Shown here one piece after another: positions 1 through 6,397 of a DNA stretch of 6,700 nucleotides (its first letter is position 1; every line of letters begins with the position of its first letter). Origin of the DNA: an uncultured bacterium. Its GTDB lineage: Bacteria; Verrucomicrobiota; Kiritimatiellia; CAIKKV01; CAITUY01. The stretch covers positions 1 to 6,700 of the forward strand of contig CAIZMS010000272.1 in the NCBI GenBank assembly GCA_903934155.1, written 5' to 3'. A program made the translations under genes and the position numbers. The notes beneath the pieces were generated by a model. That model was not told the DNA's origin, made no database searches, and saw only the letters and a program-made list of their open reading frames with translations.

Positions 1-2216
1 CAGTTTGACTGGGCCTTGTACAACTCGGAATGCGCCAAAAGAAAATCACGATGCTGTCGAGGCGCCTTCGCCTCGAATTCCCTCAACTTGGCATGCCCCT
101 CATCCCAGCGCCCCAATTCCCCCAAAACCCGTCCCCACAATAATTGCAGCCTTAAATCCAGCTTCTTCCCGGCTTCCATCTTCACCAAGGCATCGAGACA
201 CAGCTTCAATCGCTTCTGATATCCTTCCCGGGTGATAATCCCGCCTAACTCATCCGCCAACGGAATCGCTTCCCACAACTCCTTCCAGGGTGATTTCCGG
301 CTCGCGAACTGGAGGAAGGGCTTGATATCCACCACATCCCGACTGGATCCTGCCACGCCGATCATGTCGTGCTGGAAAAGGAACCATTTCCGCCCATATT
401 CGGCGGGGGCAATCAATAACATCGGATCATCCGGCGCCAAGGTTTCCAATCGCCGATAGGCCACCCATCCGAGATCGGGTCGCCCGATGACAAAGGCACC
501 ATCCATCGCCAGCGTTAATTCAACAGGCCTCAACTGCTTTACATTGGTCAGGAAAATGGCCTCAAAGCGCCCCACCCACTCGGGAATCGACCATTCACGC
601 GTCACACGGATCACGGAGTTCAGAAAAATCGGATTGGTCTCGCGCCCCTTCATGGCCCGTCGTAAAACATTAGCGGCAGCCGAAGTATTATTGATTCTCA
701 ACCAGGCCTCCGCCGCAATCACCCCCTGAAGCGGGGTTGCATAAGGCAATTCTGAATCGGACAGACGGATAGATTCCCAGAGATCCCGGGACGCCATATA
801 GGGAAACAAATTCCGAATGGCCTCCTGCGTTCCTACTCCGCGCGCCGCCTTGACGGCATAAGGCCCGACTTCAGCAGGCTTGTCCAGGTAGGCATTGAAT
901 TCGGCAAGAATCAGGGCCACCCCGGGCAGACTTCGCGCCTCCTCGGGAAACGCAGCAACCACCTCAGCCACCTCCTGAATCCGCTTCAGCTCCAACAAGG
1001 CACGAGCTTCCAGAACTCGCTCCATCAGACTCCTTGCCTGACTGGGTTTGCGACGAATGATTCGTAGCCCCTCCTCCGGTTTTCCCTGACCCATCTTGAT
1101 CCGGGCCATGTCCACCCTGAGTTCGTCATCGTCCGGCTCCATCGTTAGAGCCGCCTGAACCGCACGCTGGGCATTTTCAAAATCCCCGGTCGTGATCAAG
1201 CCCTGCGCCACGCTTCGAATCATCTCAACCCGATGATGTGGCCGCAATCGATATCCAGCGGCCAGCCCCAGAATAGCCGTCACGAGCACAAGCGTAACCG
1301 GCTTCCACCATTGAAAAATAATCCGCCAGACAGTGGGCCACCGGAGAATCTTCTCGTCATCCTCCCCCACCAGATCGTTGACCTCCTCCAAATTCCGGAT
1401 CCGTTCCCGGGCCTGAATCCATTGGCGGATGAGTATGGCATCCAGATGAATGAGGGCCACCGCCAGAAGCAGGAACACACCCATCGTGTCATGCAGGATC
1501 TTTTCATTCCAATCGGCGGGCTTATCCATTCCGATCCAGACGATCCCGGCGATCCGGAGAACATTCAGCATCACCACCTGAACCATGCCGAGCCCAAGCA
1601 GACCGATCATTGACCCGAACCGAAACCGCATCAACAACCCGACGCCCACCCCGCAAAACAGAACCGTAATCGCCGTCTTCATCCCGCTGCACGCCTCGGG
1701 AACCCCGAATACCCGGGCCCCCGTTCGCAGGACAAACCCATCTCCCCAGACCCGCACATTGAAGATCTGCAGCAGTCCCTCGCTCATCTTCACCGAAAGC
1801 CATTGTAGCCCCATTTGAAGCGGCCCGAAAAGTTGACTAGGCAGGGGATGAATCCAATACACCAGGGCCAGGGCAAAAATCAGATCCTTCCCATAGCGGC
1901 GGGGCAACGCCCAGGCCAGTGCGGCATAAAGAACCATCAGGATTCCCAACCACTCAAACTGGTGAACGGGAATAATCAGGCCAACCAGGGAAAAAACCAT
2001 CCCCGCCGCCCCAAGCCCCCCGAGCGCCCACCCCGGCAACTTGAAGCCTTCCCCTGCGGGCTTGGCCCTGAAAATCAAGGCGGTTGCAAACAGGGATCCC
2101 AGAAAAAAAGTCAGGACGCCATTCTGCCCGTCAGCCAACCGGGGAAGATTGGCCCATACCCAGGAGGCCATCAGCACCAGGGCTGAAAAAAACACCACCC
2201 GATGCCGGGCTGTCAT
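1..2216 (-). CDS. Exosortase/archaeosortase family protein fused to a C-terminal TPR-like domain (3' end beyond window)
   Basis: Seen: one uninterrupted frame of 738 codons that leaves the window at base 1, so the C-terminus is missing. Residues 1-265 are strongly hydrophobic with about eight membrane segments. They carry the exosortase signature VPEACSGMK (Cys176), the motif NVLRIAG (Arg221) and LHDTMGV (His242), which match the family's Cys-Arg-His catalytic set. A charged linker (about 265-295) leads to another membrane helix (about 304-322). From about residue 328 the chain is soluble and alpha-helical; the clearest TPR-like pair lies at about 330-390 (VEMIRSVAQGLITTGDFENA, then a second helix pair). 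Known: exosortases cut C-terminal sorting tags such as PEP-CTERM at the inner membrane and are tied to exopolysaccharide production. Inferred: the TPR part sits in the periplasm and may recruit substrates or partners. It follows the beta-barrel gene by 13 bases, probably in one operon. Start: ATG at 2216 lies just before the first helix and has only a weak GAG upstream; an in-frame ATG at 2240 (8 more residues, overlapping the upstream gene) is equally possible. The exosortase call is firm; the subfamily is not assigned. Confidence 0.9.
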   Translation of the reverse strand, partial: MTARHRVVFFSALVLMASWVWANLPRLADGQNGVLTFFLGSLFATALIFRAKPAGEGFKLPGWALGGLGAAGMVFSLVGLIIPVHQFEWLGILMVLYAALAWALPRRYGKDLIFALALVYWIHPLPSQLFGPLQMGLQWLSVKMSEGLLQIFNVRVWGDGFVLRTGARVFGVPEACSGMKTAITVLFCGVGVGLLMRFRFGSMIGLLGLGMVQVVMLNVLRIAGIVWIGMDKPADWNEKILHDTMGVFLLLAVALIHLDAILIRQWIQARERIRNLEEVNDLVGEDDEKILRWPTVWRIIFQWWKPVTLVLVTAILGLAAGYRLRPHHRVEMIRSVAQGLITTGDFENAQRAVQAALTMEPDDDELRVDMARIKMGQGKPEEGLRIIRRKPSQARSLMERVLEARALLELKRIQEVAEVVAAFPEEARSLPGVALILAEFNAYLDKPAEVGPYAVKAARGVGTQEAIRNLFPYMASRDLWESIRLSDSELPYATPLQGVIAAEAWLRINNTSAAANVLRRAMKGRETNPIFLNSVIRVTREWSIPEWVGRFEAIFLTNVKQLRPVELTLAMDGAFVIGRPDLGWVAYRRLETLAPDDPMLLIAPAEYGRKWFLFQHDMIGVAGSSRDVVDIKPFLQFASRKSPWKELWEAIPLADELGGIITREGYQKRLKLCLDALVKMEAGKKLDLRLQLLWGRVLGELGRWDEGHAKLREFEAKAPRQHRDFLLAHSELYKAQSN

Positions 2217-2229
2217 GGTTTTCGGATGC

Positions 2230-3846
2230 TCAGAAGTCATAATAATAGCCCAAGGTCATTCCAACCGTATCCCGGGTTCCAGCAAGCTGGGCATTGCTGC
2301 TGATCCGCTCCAAATGCTCGACATAGGTGTACAACTTCAAGCGTTTCGTCAGGGACTCGATCAGCCCCACCGTGGTGGCCCAAGTATCATAATCATTACT
2401 CAGGAACAGATTTCCCTCCCCGATTTGCCCCGGCAAAAATCTCCCGTTCGTGCGGATGACATAGGCCGAGGTCATGGTCAACATCAGATCTTTGGCAAGC
2501 GGCCGTGAAGCGGCAATCTGATTCATCCAGTCCGTATACGGATTCGAGGCCACCAGTTTCGGGGTTACATTTTCATATGACGAAGAAAACCCGATCGCCC
2601 AGGATTCGGGATCCGCCCACTGGATCTGGTAGTGAATGGCATCCACCAGCTCAAACCCAGCCATGAACCCGGCCCGCTGGGAACGCGCATACGAAATCCC
2701 ATGACTCGCAGAGTCGGACAACCGGGTCTGAAACCCACAGCCGCCGATGACCTCATTGGAAACCCCGTTCGTCTCATAAGCCCCCGCCCCGCTCAAGTCC
2801 GCCATACTGTATCCCAGCGAAAAGTTGATCACGCTGTTTTCAGTGATATCGGAGTTCATGAACCCCACATAATCCTGCTGGAATTCGCTGCCGCGTTTTT
2901 TGAGATAATCCCGCCAGTAATAATCCGCCCGCGCGCCCACAGCCGTCAGGGGGTTGATTTGCTGCCGGTATTCCAGCATCTGGCGGTAGACAACACTCCG
3001 ACTGATGTCATAACTGTTATCCTGTGGAAGCGTGTCAATCCGATTGAAGGTATACCCCATGCTTTTATCCGGAGCCAGTTGCCAGTCCAAATCCATGCCC
3101 GCCAAATTCTGAAAAACAGGGTAGCGCTGCCCGCTCAGGTTTTCCGTGTACCCACGGGGATCCACATAATCCGTACGGTAGGACGGTTGGTCATAAAGGC
3201 GCCCCCGGACATAGGGGGTCAATTCAAAATCCGTTGAAAAATTTGCGGAAAACCCAGACTGCTGTCGGTCGCCATAGGAATACGCCTGCACATTCCGTCC
3301 GTTAAACCCACCCATCCAGGCATCCCTTGAGGCCCCGATTGTAAAGGACCCCATTTCGGCATAGACCCCGGGGGCCACATCAAAGGTGTTGTCCTCGGAC
3401 CCAATCGGGAAACAGCGGTAGGTCAGGGCAAAGGAAACTTCCACACTCAGCGACTTGCTTAGGATCAGGTAATTCTGAGCCGTCAACTGGGAGACCAGCG
3501 GATAATCCAGTCCGTCCTTCAAAATCCGCCCGTATTGCTGGTTTCGACTGGAAGAAGAACTCACCGGAACCATCCCCAGGCTCGTCGCACCCGATCCCGC
3601 CCCGGATCCTCCCCCGTATAAATAATCCATCCCTTCCCCGCTACTCTTGATATAGCGGATTCCAACGGATTGAAACATCGCCAGATCCGAGTAGAAGGGA
3701 CCCACCATGATGTTGGCATTATCAGGAATGGAACCCAGTTGATAGGAATCAAAACGAGCCACCTGGGCGCGGGCAGCCCCCGCTCCAACCCACATCACCA
3801 TCATCAGGAACGCGGCCCCATATTTCGCTTTGCGCTTCAAATCCAT
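2230..3846 (-). CDS. Secreted outer-membrane beta-barrel protein, exosortase-locus associated
   Basis: Seen: 538 residues. The N-terminus is a classical signal peptide: a basic start (MDLKRKAKYG), a hydrophobic core, and an ARA-QV cleavage site after about residue 27. The mature protein is rich in Tyr, Ser, Gly and Asn, with many short alternating polar/aromatic stretches typical of beta strands. It ends in LGYYYDF, a terminal Phe of the kind recognised by the BAM outer-membrane assembly machinery. There is no C-terminal PEP-CTERM-like tag (no tripeptide, membrane helix and basic tail), so it is not an obvious substrate of the neighbouring exosortase. Known: beta-barrel proteins of the EpsL / putative beta-barrel porin 2 type occur in exopolysaccharide-exosortase loci. 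Inferred: this is a similar protein, perhaps serving polymer export or the cell surface; the exact family is not established here. The start is supported by an AAGGGGG ribosome site. Its stop is 13 bases before, or overlaps, the exosortase start, suggesting co-translation. Confidence 0.8.
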   Translation of the reverse strand: MDLKRKAKYGAAFLMMVMWVGAGAARAQVARFDSYQLGSIPDNANIMVGPFYSDLAMFQSVGIRYIKSSGEGMDYLYGGGSGAGSGATSLGMVPVSSSSSRNQQYGRILKDGLDYPLVSQLTAQNYLILSKSLSVEVSFALTYRCFPIGSEDNTFDVAPGVYAEMGSFTIGASRDAWMGGFNGRNVQAYSYGDRQQSGFSANFSTDFELTPYVRGRLYDQPSYRTDYVDPRGYTENLSGQRYPVFQNLAGMDLDWQLAPDKSMGYTFNRIDTLPQDNSYDISRSVVYRQMLEYRQQINPLTAVGARADYYWRDYLKKRGSEFQQDYVGFMNSDITENSVINFSLGYSMADLSGAGAYETNGVSNEVIGGCGFQTRLSDSASHGISYARSQRAGFMAGFELVDAIHYQIQWADPESWAIGFSSSYENVTPKLVASNPYTDWMNQIAASRPLAKDLMLTMTSAYVIRTNGRFLPGQIGEGNLFLSNDYDTWATTVGLIESLTKRLKLYTYVEHLERISSNAQLAGTRDTVGMTLGYYYDF

Positions 3847-3856
3847 GGAATGAGTT

Positions 3857-3863
3857 CCCCCTT
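3857..3863 (-). promoter_or_regulatory. Ribosome binding site of the beta-barrel gene
   Basis: On the minus strand AAGGGGG precedes the ATG at 3846 by 10 bases. It supports this start, which is also the one that yields a complete signal peptide. I found no convincing -35/-10 pair for this gene between here and the palindromes. Confidence 0.6.
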
Positions 3864-3920
3864 TTTATGTAAAGCTCAATTCTTACTTCCCCTCTCTCAT
3901 CGAAGCAAGCCGAATAGTAA

Positions 3921-3935
3921 CGGACAACCTGTCCG
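3921..3935. promoter_or_regulatory. Palindromic operator candidate 1 (CGGACA-ACC-TGTCCG)
   Basis: Seen: a perfect 6-base inverted repeat with a 3-base spacer. It is centred at 3928, in the gap between the divergent beta-barrel and Hsp20 genes. It shares its arms with the second palindrome, 21 bp away. Two copies of one dyad on the same helix face suggest cooperative binding of a dimeric regulator. It lies about 121 bp upstream of the predicted sigma-54 start point and about 75 bp upstream of the beta-barrel ATG, so it could serve either side. Confidence 0.65.
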
Positions 3936-3940
3936 GCGGG

Positions 3941-3957
3941 CCGGACAAAATGTCCGG
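3941..3957. promoter_or_regulatory. Palindromic operator candidate 2 (CCGGACA-AAA-TGTCCGG)
   Basis: Seen: a perfect 7-base inverted repeat with an AAA centre, 17 bp overall, centred at 3949. The size and AT-rich middle resemble sites bound by the Fis-type helix-turn-helix of NtrC-family enhancer-binding proteins, which are commonly 17 bp dyads about 100 bp upstream of a sigma-54 promoter. That regulator class is an inference. No T-run follows on either strand, so it is not an intrinsic terminator, and it sits between two gene starts. Confidence 0.7.
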
Positions 3958-4021
3958 AAAAATCTCCCGCCAAGAATCGATTTCCCTATTCATTCGGCCT
4001 TTCCCTGGGTTGTCCCGCAGC

Positions 4022-4038
4022 TTGGCATAACCCTTGCT
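4022..4038 (+). promoter_or_regulatory. Candidate sigma-54 (RpoN) -24/-12 promoter facing the Hsp20-ABC operon
   Basis: Seen: TTGGCATAACCCTTGCT, which matches the RpoN consensus TGGCAC-N5-TTGC with GG and GC in exact register and one mismatch in the -24 block. The predicted start of transcription is about 4049. Paired palindromes lie about 100 and 121 bp upstream of that, as expected for enhancer sites. Against it: the predicted transcript would begin only about 5 bases before the ATG at 4054 and would leave out the AAAGG ribosome site at 4039-4043. Confidence 0.55.
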
Positions 4039-4053
4039 AAAGGTTCTTTCACG

Positions 4054-4809
4054 ATGAATGAGTCCCTGACATCATCTCGCACGCCCCGGCTTCTGACGGC
4101 CGTCCTCGTGTTGCTTTGCCTGGTGGTGCTCCTGCAACTCGGGCTGCTCCTCCAGCGCCATCTCCACCGCGCCCGTCCAGCCCCCGTGAAACCGCCTGCG
4201 GCCCCTGTCTGGAGCCCTGCCGATGAAATGGAATCCCTACACGCCCGGATCAACAGGATGTTCGACCAGACGTTCCGCTTCCCCTCTGCTGAACGGGTAG
4301 ATCCACCCACCGCCCCCGGCGACAGCGCAGTGGCTTCATCGGAAGATCCCTTCACTCATATGCGCCGGATGCAACGCCAGATTGACGCCCTGTTCGCCGG
4401 CGCGATGAACGACCTGGGCAACCAGTCCCCCGGCTTCGACGAGGGTTGGACCCGCCTTGAGATCACACCGGGGTTCAGTATCCGGGACACCGGAAATTCC
4501 TATGTTATCACGGTCCACCTGCCCGGTGTGGATAAATCCGATATCCACATCAGCATGACGGATTCCGTCCTCGGCCTGATCGTGAACCAAACCACCCGGA
4601 CGGCAACCCGGACGGCACAGGGAACCCTCATCCGGGAATCGCAACAAGCCCGCCGGTTCGAACGCCACCTTCGCCTTCCAGGCGCCACCGGGAATCAGGA
4701 GGACATCCAGGCTCTTTATGATCAGGATGTGTTACGAATCACCGTCCCCAGGACAGAACAGACGGACCCAGAACCCAAATCAATCCCGGTGCATGAAAAA
4801 AAACCATGA
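4054..4809 (+). CDS. Membrane-anchored small heat-shock protein (Hsp20/alpha-crystallin family)
   Basis: Seen: 251 residues from the ATG at 4054. Residues 13-33 form one hydrophobic helix (LLTAVLVLLCLVVLLQLG core) followed by a basic stretch (RHLHRAR) and a Pro/Ala-rich linker. Two related amphipathic segments follow (about 59-74, ESLHARINRMFDQTF, and 103-118, MRRMQRQIDALFAGAM), like the N-terminal arms of sHSPs. The alpha-crystallin domain covers about 137-232 and includes the LPGVDKSDIHISM strand and the closing ALYDQDVLRITVP strand. In the latter, the usual Asn/Asp-Gly turn is replaced. The tail has IPV at 244-246, resembling the sHSP IXI/V motif used in oligomer contacts. Known: sHSPs hold unfolding proteins without ATP. 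Inferred: this one works at the inner membrane. Topology is unclear, because the basic residues after the helix favour a cytoplasmic C-terminus. An open frame extends upstream to 3670 but would run antisense to the beta-barrel gene. The AAAGG at 4039-4043 and the membrane helix right after Met support 4054. It heads the ABC transporter operon. Confidence 0.85.
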   Translation: MNESLTSSRTPRLLTAVLVLLCLVVLLQLGLLLQRHLHRARPAPVKPPAAPVWSPADEMESLHARINRMFDQTFRFPSAERVDPPTAPGDSAVASSEDPFTHMRRMQRQIDALFAGAMNDLGNQSPGFDEGWTRLEITPGFSIRDTGNSYVITVHLPGVDKSDIHISMTDSVLGLIVNQTTRTATRTAQGTLIRESQQARRFERHLRLPGATGNQEDIQALYDQDVLRITVPRTEQTDPEPKSIPVHEKKP

Positions 4810-4848
4810 CCTGTTGCACCGGACAGGACTTCAAGAAAGGAAACCACC

Positions 4849-5589
4849 ATGCTGGAAGTAAAGGAACTGCATAAACAGTTCGGATCCATTCACGCCGTGA
4901 ATGGAGTTTCGTTCAAGGTCGAACAAGGGGAAGTCCTCGGCTTCCTGGGGCCGAACGGGGCCGGAAAATCCACGACCATGCGGATGATCACGGGATTCCT
5001 CCCCCCCACCTCGGGCACAGCGGTCGTGAACGGCCATGATGTGATCACCGCACCCATCGCCGCCAAGAATCAAATCGGCTATCTCCCGGAGAACGCGCCG
5101 GTCTACAGCGACATGACCGTGGTGAACTTCCTCCGGTTTGCCGCTGAAATCCGGGGCTTCTCAGGCTCGGCTCGCCTGCGTTGCGTGGATGCCGCCATTG
5201 AAAAGGCCCATCTGGAAAAAGTCCGTAATCAAAGCATCAGCACCTTGTCCAAGGGCTATAGGCAACGCACCTGTTTTGCCCAGGCCATCCTGCATGACCC
5301 GCCCATCTTGATCATGGACGAGCCGACCGACGGCCTTGACCCGAACCAGAAGCACGTGGTGCGCGCCATGATTCGGGAAATGGCTCCCCGCAAGGTGATT
5401 ATCATCTCCACTCATATTCTGGAGGAAGTCGAGGCTGTCTGCTCTCGGGCCATCATCATCGCCAACGGCAGGATCGTCGCCAATGGAACTCCCGCGGAAT
5501 TAAAGACCCGCACCGATTCACACGGCACCCTGGAAGATGTCTTCCGGGCCCTGACCCTGGGCGATGAACCCCTTCGGAAAGTAAGCTAA
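4849..5589 (+). CDS. ABC transporter ATP-binding protein, GldA-like (ABC-2 type)
   Basis: Seen: 246 residues forming a complete nucleotide-binding domain. Walker A is GPNGAGKST (34-42). The Q-loop region reads IGYLPE (76-81), with Glu where many ABC proteins have Gln. The signature is LSKGYRQR (133-140), a form common in the ABC-2/GldA branch. Walker B with catalytic Glu is ILIMDEP (153-159, Glu158). The D-loop is GLDP (162-165) and the switch His189 is in STHIL. The C-terminus is short (TLEDVFRALT near the end), so there is no added regulatory domain. It energises the permease encoded 11 bases downstream. AAAGGA at 4836-4841 supports the start. Known: this branch pairs with GldF-type permeases and GldG-type proteins, best studied in Bacteroidota gliding motility, but related sets are widespread in non-gliding bacteria. 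The transported substrate cannot be told from sequence. Confidence 0.93.
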   Translation: MLEVKELHKQFGSIHAVNGVSFKVEQGEVLGFLGPNGAGKSTTMRMITGFLPPTSGTAVVNGHDVITAPIAAKNQIGYLPENAPVYSDMTVVNFLRFAAEIRGFSGSARLRCVDAAIEKAHLEKVRNQSISTLSKGYRQRTCFAQAILHDPPILIMDEPTDGLDPNQKHVVRAMIREMAPRKVIIISTHILEEVEAVCSRAIIIANGRIVANGTPAELKTRTDSHGTLEDVFRALTLGDEPLRKVS

Positions 5590-5600
5590 AGGAGTAAGCC

Positions 5601-6359
5601 ATGAATTTTATCCATAACACCAAAGCCATCTTCAAGCGTGAACTCAAAGCCTATTTCGAATCCCCGGTCGCCTATGTTTTTTTGGTCGTTTTCCTCATGC
5701 TGACGGCCTTCCTGACCTTTGCGGTCGGCCGGTTCTATGAAAGCGGACAGGCCGACCTCCGGGGCTTCTTCCTCTGGCATCCCTGGGTCTACATGATCCT
5801 GGTTCCCGCCGCCGCCATGCGATTGTGGGCCGAGGAGCGGCGTTCGGGAACCATCGAACTGCTCCTCACCCTGCCGGTGACCCTGACCGAGGCCATCTTG
5901 GGAAAATTCCTCGCCGCATGGGCGTTCCTGACACTGGCCCTGATCCTGACCTTCCCGGTTCTCCTGACGACATTGTATCTCGGAAACCCGGATATCGGCG
6001 TCGCGCTGGCCGGGTACTTCGGAAGCTTCCTGCTCGCAGGCGCTTATCTTTCGGTGGGCCTGCTGACATCAGCCATGACGCGTAACCAGGTGATCAGCTT
6101 CGTCATTTCCGTGGTCGTCTGCCTGTTCCTGCTTCTGGCCGGGTGGCCCCCGGTCACGGATCTTTTGATCCGGGTGACCCAGGATCACACCTCCCTCAAC
6201 TGGCTGGTCACCGGCGTGGCCTCCCTCAGCTTCATGCCGCATTACGAATCCATCCAGCGTGGCGTCATCGCCCTGCGGGATCTGGCGTATTACGCCAGCG
6301 TCATCATCTTTATGTTATTCGCCACACATCTTGTTCTGGAAAACCGTAAAGCCGCATAA
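5601..6359 (+). CDS. ABC-2 type transporter permease, GldF-like
   Basis: Seen: 252 residues with about six membrane helices, roughly at 22-43, 57-74, 95-125, 131-160, 164-184 and 226-246. The N-terminus (TKAIFKRELKAYFESPVAYV) is the cytoplasmic coupling helix typical of ABC-2 permeases. The loop AEERRSGTIELLLTLPVT at about 76-93 is the family's conserved motif that contacts the ATPase. The final segment ends in the basic ENRKAA. The ribosome site AAAGGAG at 5588-5594 overlaps the stop of the ATPase gene, so the two are translationally close and should make equal amounts. Length and order (ATPase, permease, GldG-like) match the GldA-GldF-GldG arrangement. It probably forms the membrane pore for an unknown substrate, possibly a lipid, polysaccharide or protein component of the envelope. 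Confidence 0.9.
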   Translation: MNFIHNTKAIFKRELKAYFESPVAYVFLVVFLMLTAFLTFAVGRFYESGQADLRGFFLWHPWVYMILVPAAAMRLWAEERRSGTIELLLTLPVTLTEAILGKFLAAWAFLTLALILTFPVLLTTLYLGNPDIGVALAGYFGSFLLAGAYLSVGLLTSAMTRNQVISFVISVVVCLFLLLAGWPPVTDLLIRVTQDHTSLNWLVTGVASLSFMPHYESIQRGVIALRDLAYYASVIIFMLFATHLVLENRKAA

Positions 6360-6384
6360 TCCCCTATTTTACAATGAATAATCC

Positions 6385-6390
6385 GGAGAA
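6385..6390 (+). promoter_or_regulatory. Ribosome binding site that sets the start of the GldG-like gene
   Basis: GGAGAA lies 7 bases before the ATG at 6398. An in-frame ATG at 6374 would add eight residues but has no Shine-Dalgarno sequence and would itself contain this site, so 6398 is preferred. Confidence 0.6.
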
Positions 6391-6397
6391 ACTTACT

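Noticed and set aside
1233..2508. Several plus-strand open frames of 77-155 codons, rich in Pro, Gln and His
   Set aside because: They are antisense shadows of the exosortase-TPR and beta-barrel genes; the composition is what the opposite strand of these genes would give.
2632..3237. 201-codon open frame on the plus strand
   Set aside because: It lies entirely antisense to the beta-barrel gene, has no ribosome site or recognisable domain, and the minus-strand frame has a signal peptide and barrel-like composition.
3470..3846. The beta-barrel protein as an exosortase substrate
   Set aside because: Its C-terminus (LGYYYDF) is a beta-barrel end; there is no sorting tripeptide, hydrophobic helix and basic tail.
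3847..3920. Sigma-70 promoter for the beta-barrel gene (TTGCTT-N17-TAAGAA on the minus strand)
   Set aside because: The -10 block matches only three of six consensus bases; spacing is right, but it is too weak to annotate.
3921..3957. Palindromes as an intrinsic terminator or attenuator
   Set aside because: They are between two divergent gene starts, and neither strand has a T-run after the stems.
3670..4053. Upstream extension of the Hsp20 frame
   Set aside because: It would overlap the beta-barrel gene's 5' end antisense and cross the palindromes and promoter element; the ATG at 4054 directly precedes the membrane helix and has AAAGG upstream.
5825..6349. Open frames in other frames within the permease gene
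   Set aside because: The six-helix permease frame at 5601-6359 explains this stretch; the alternatives have low-complexity Gly/Arg/Pro composition and no ribosome sites.
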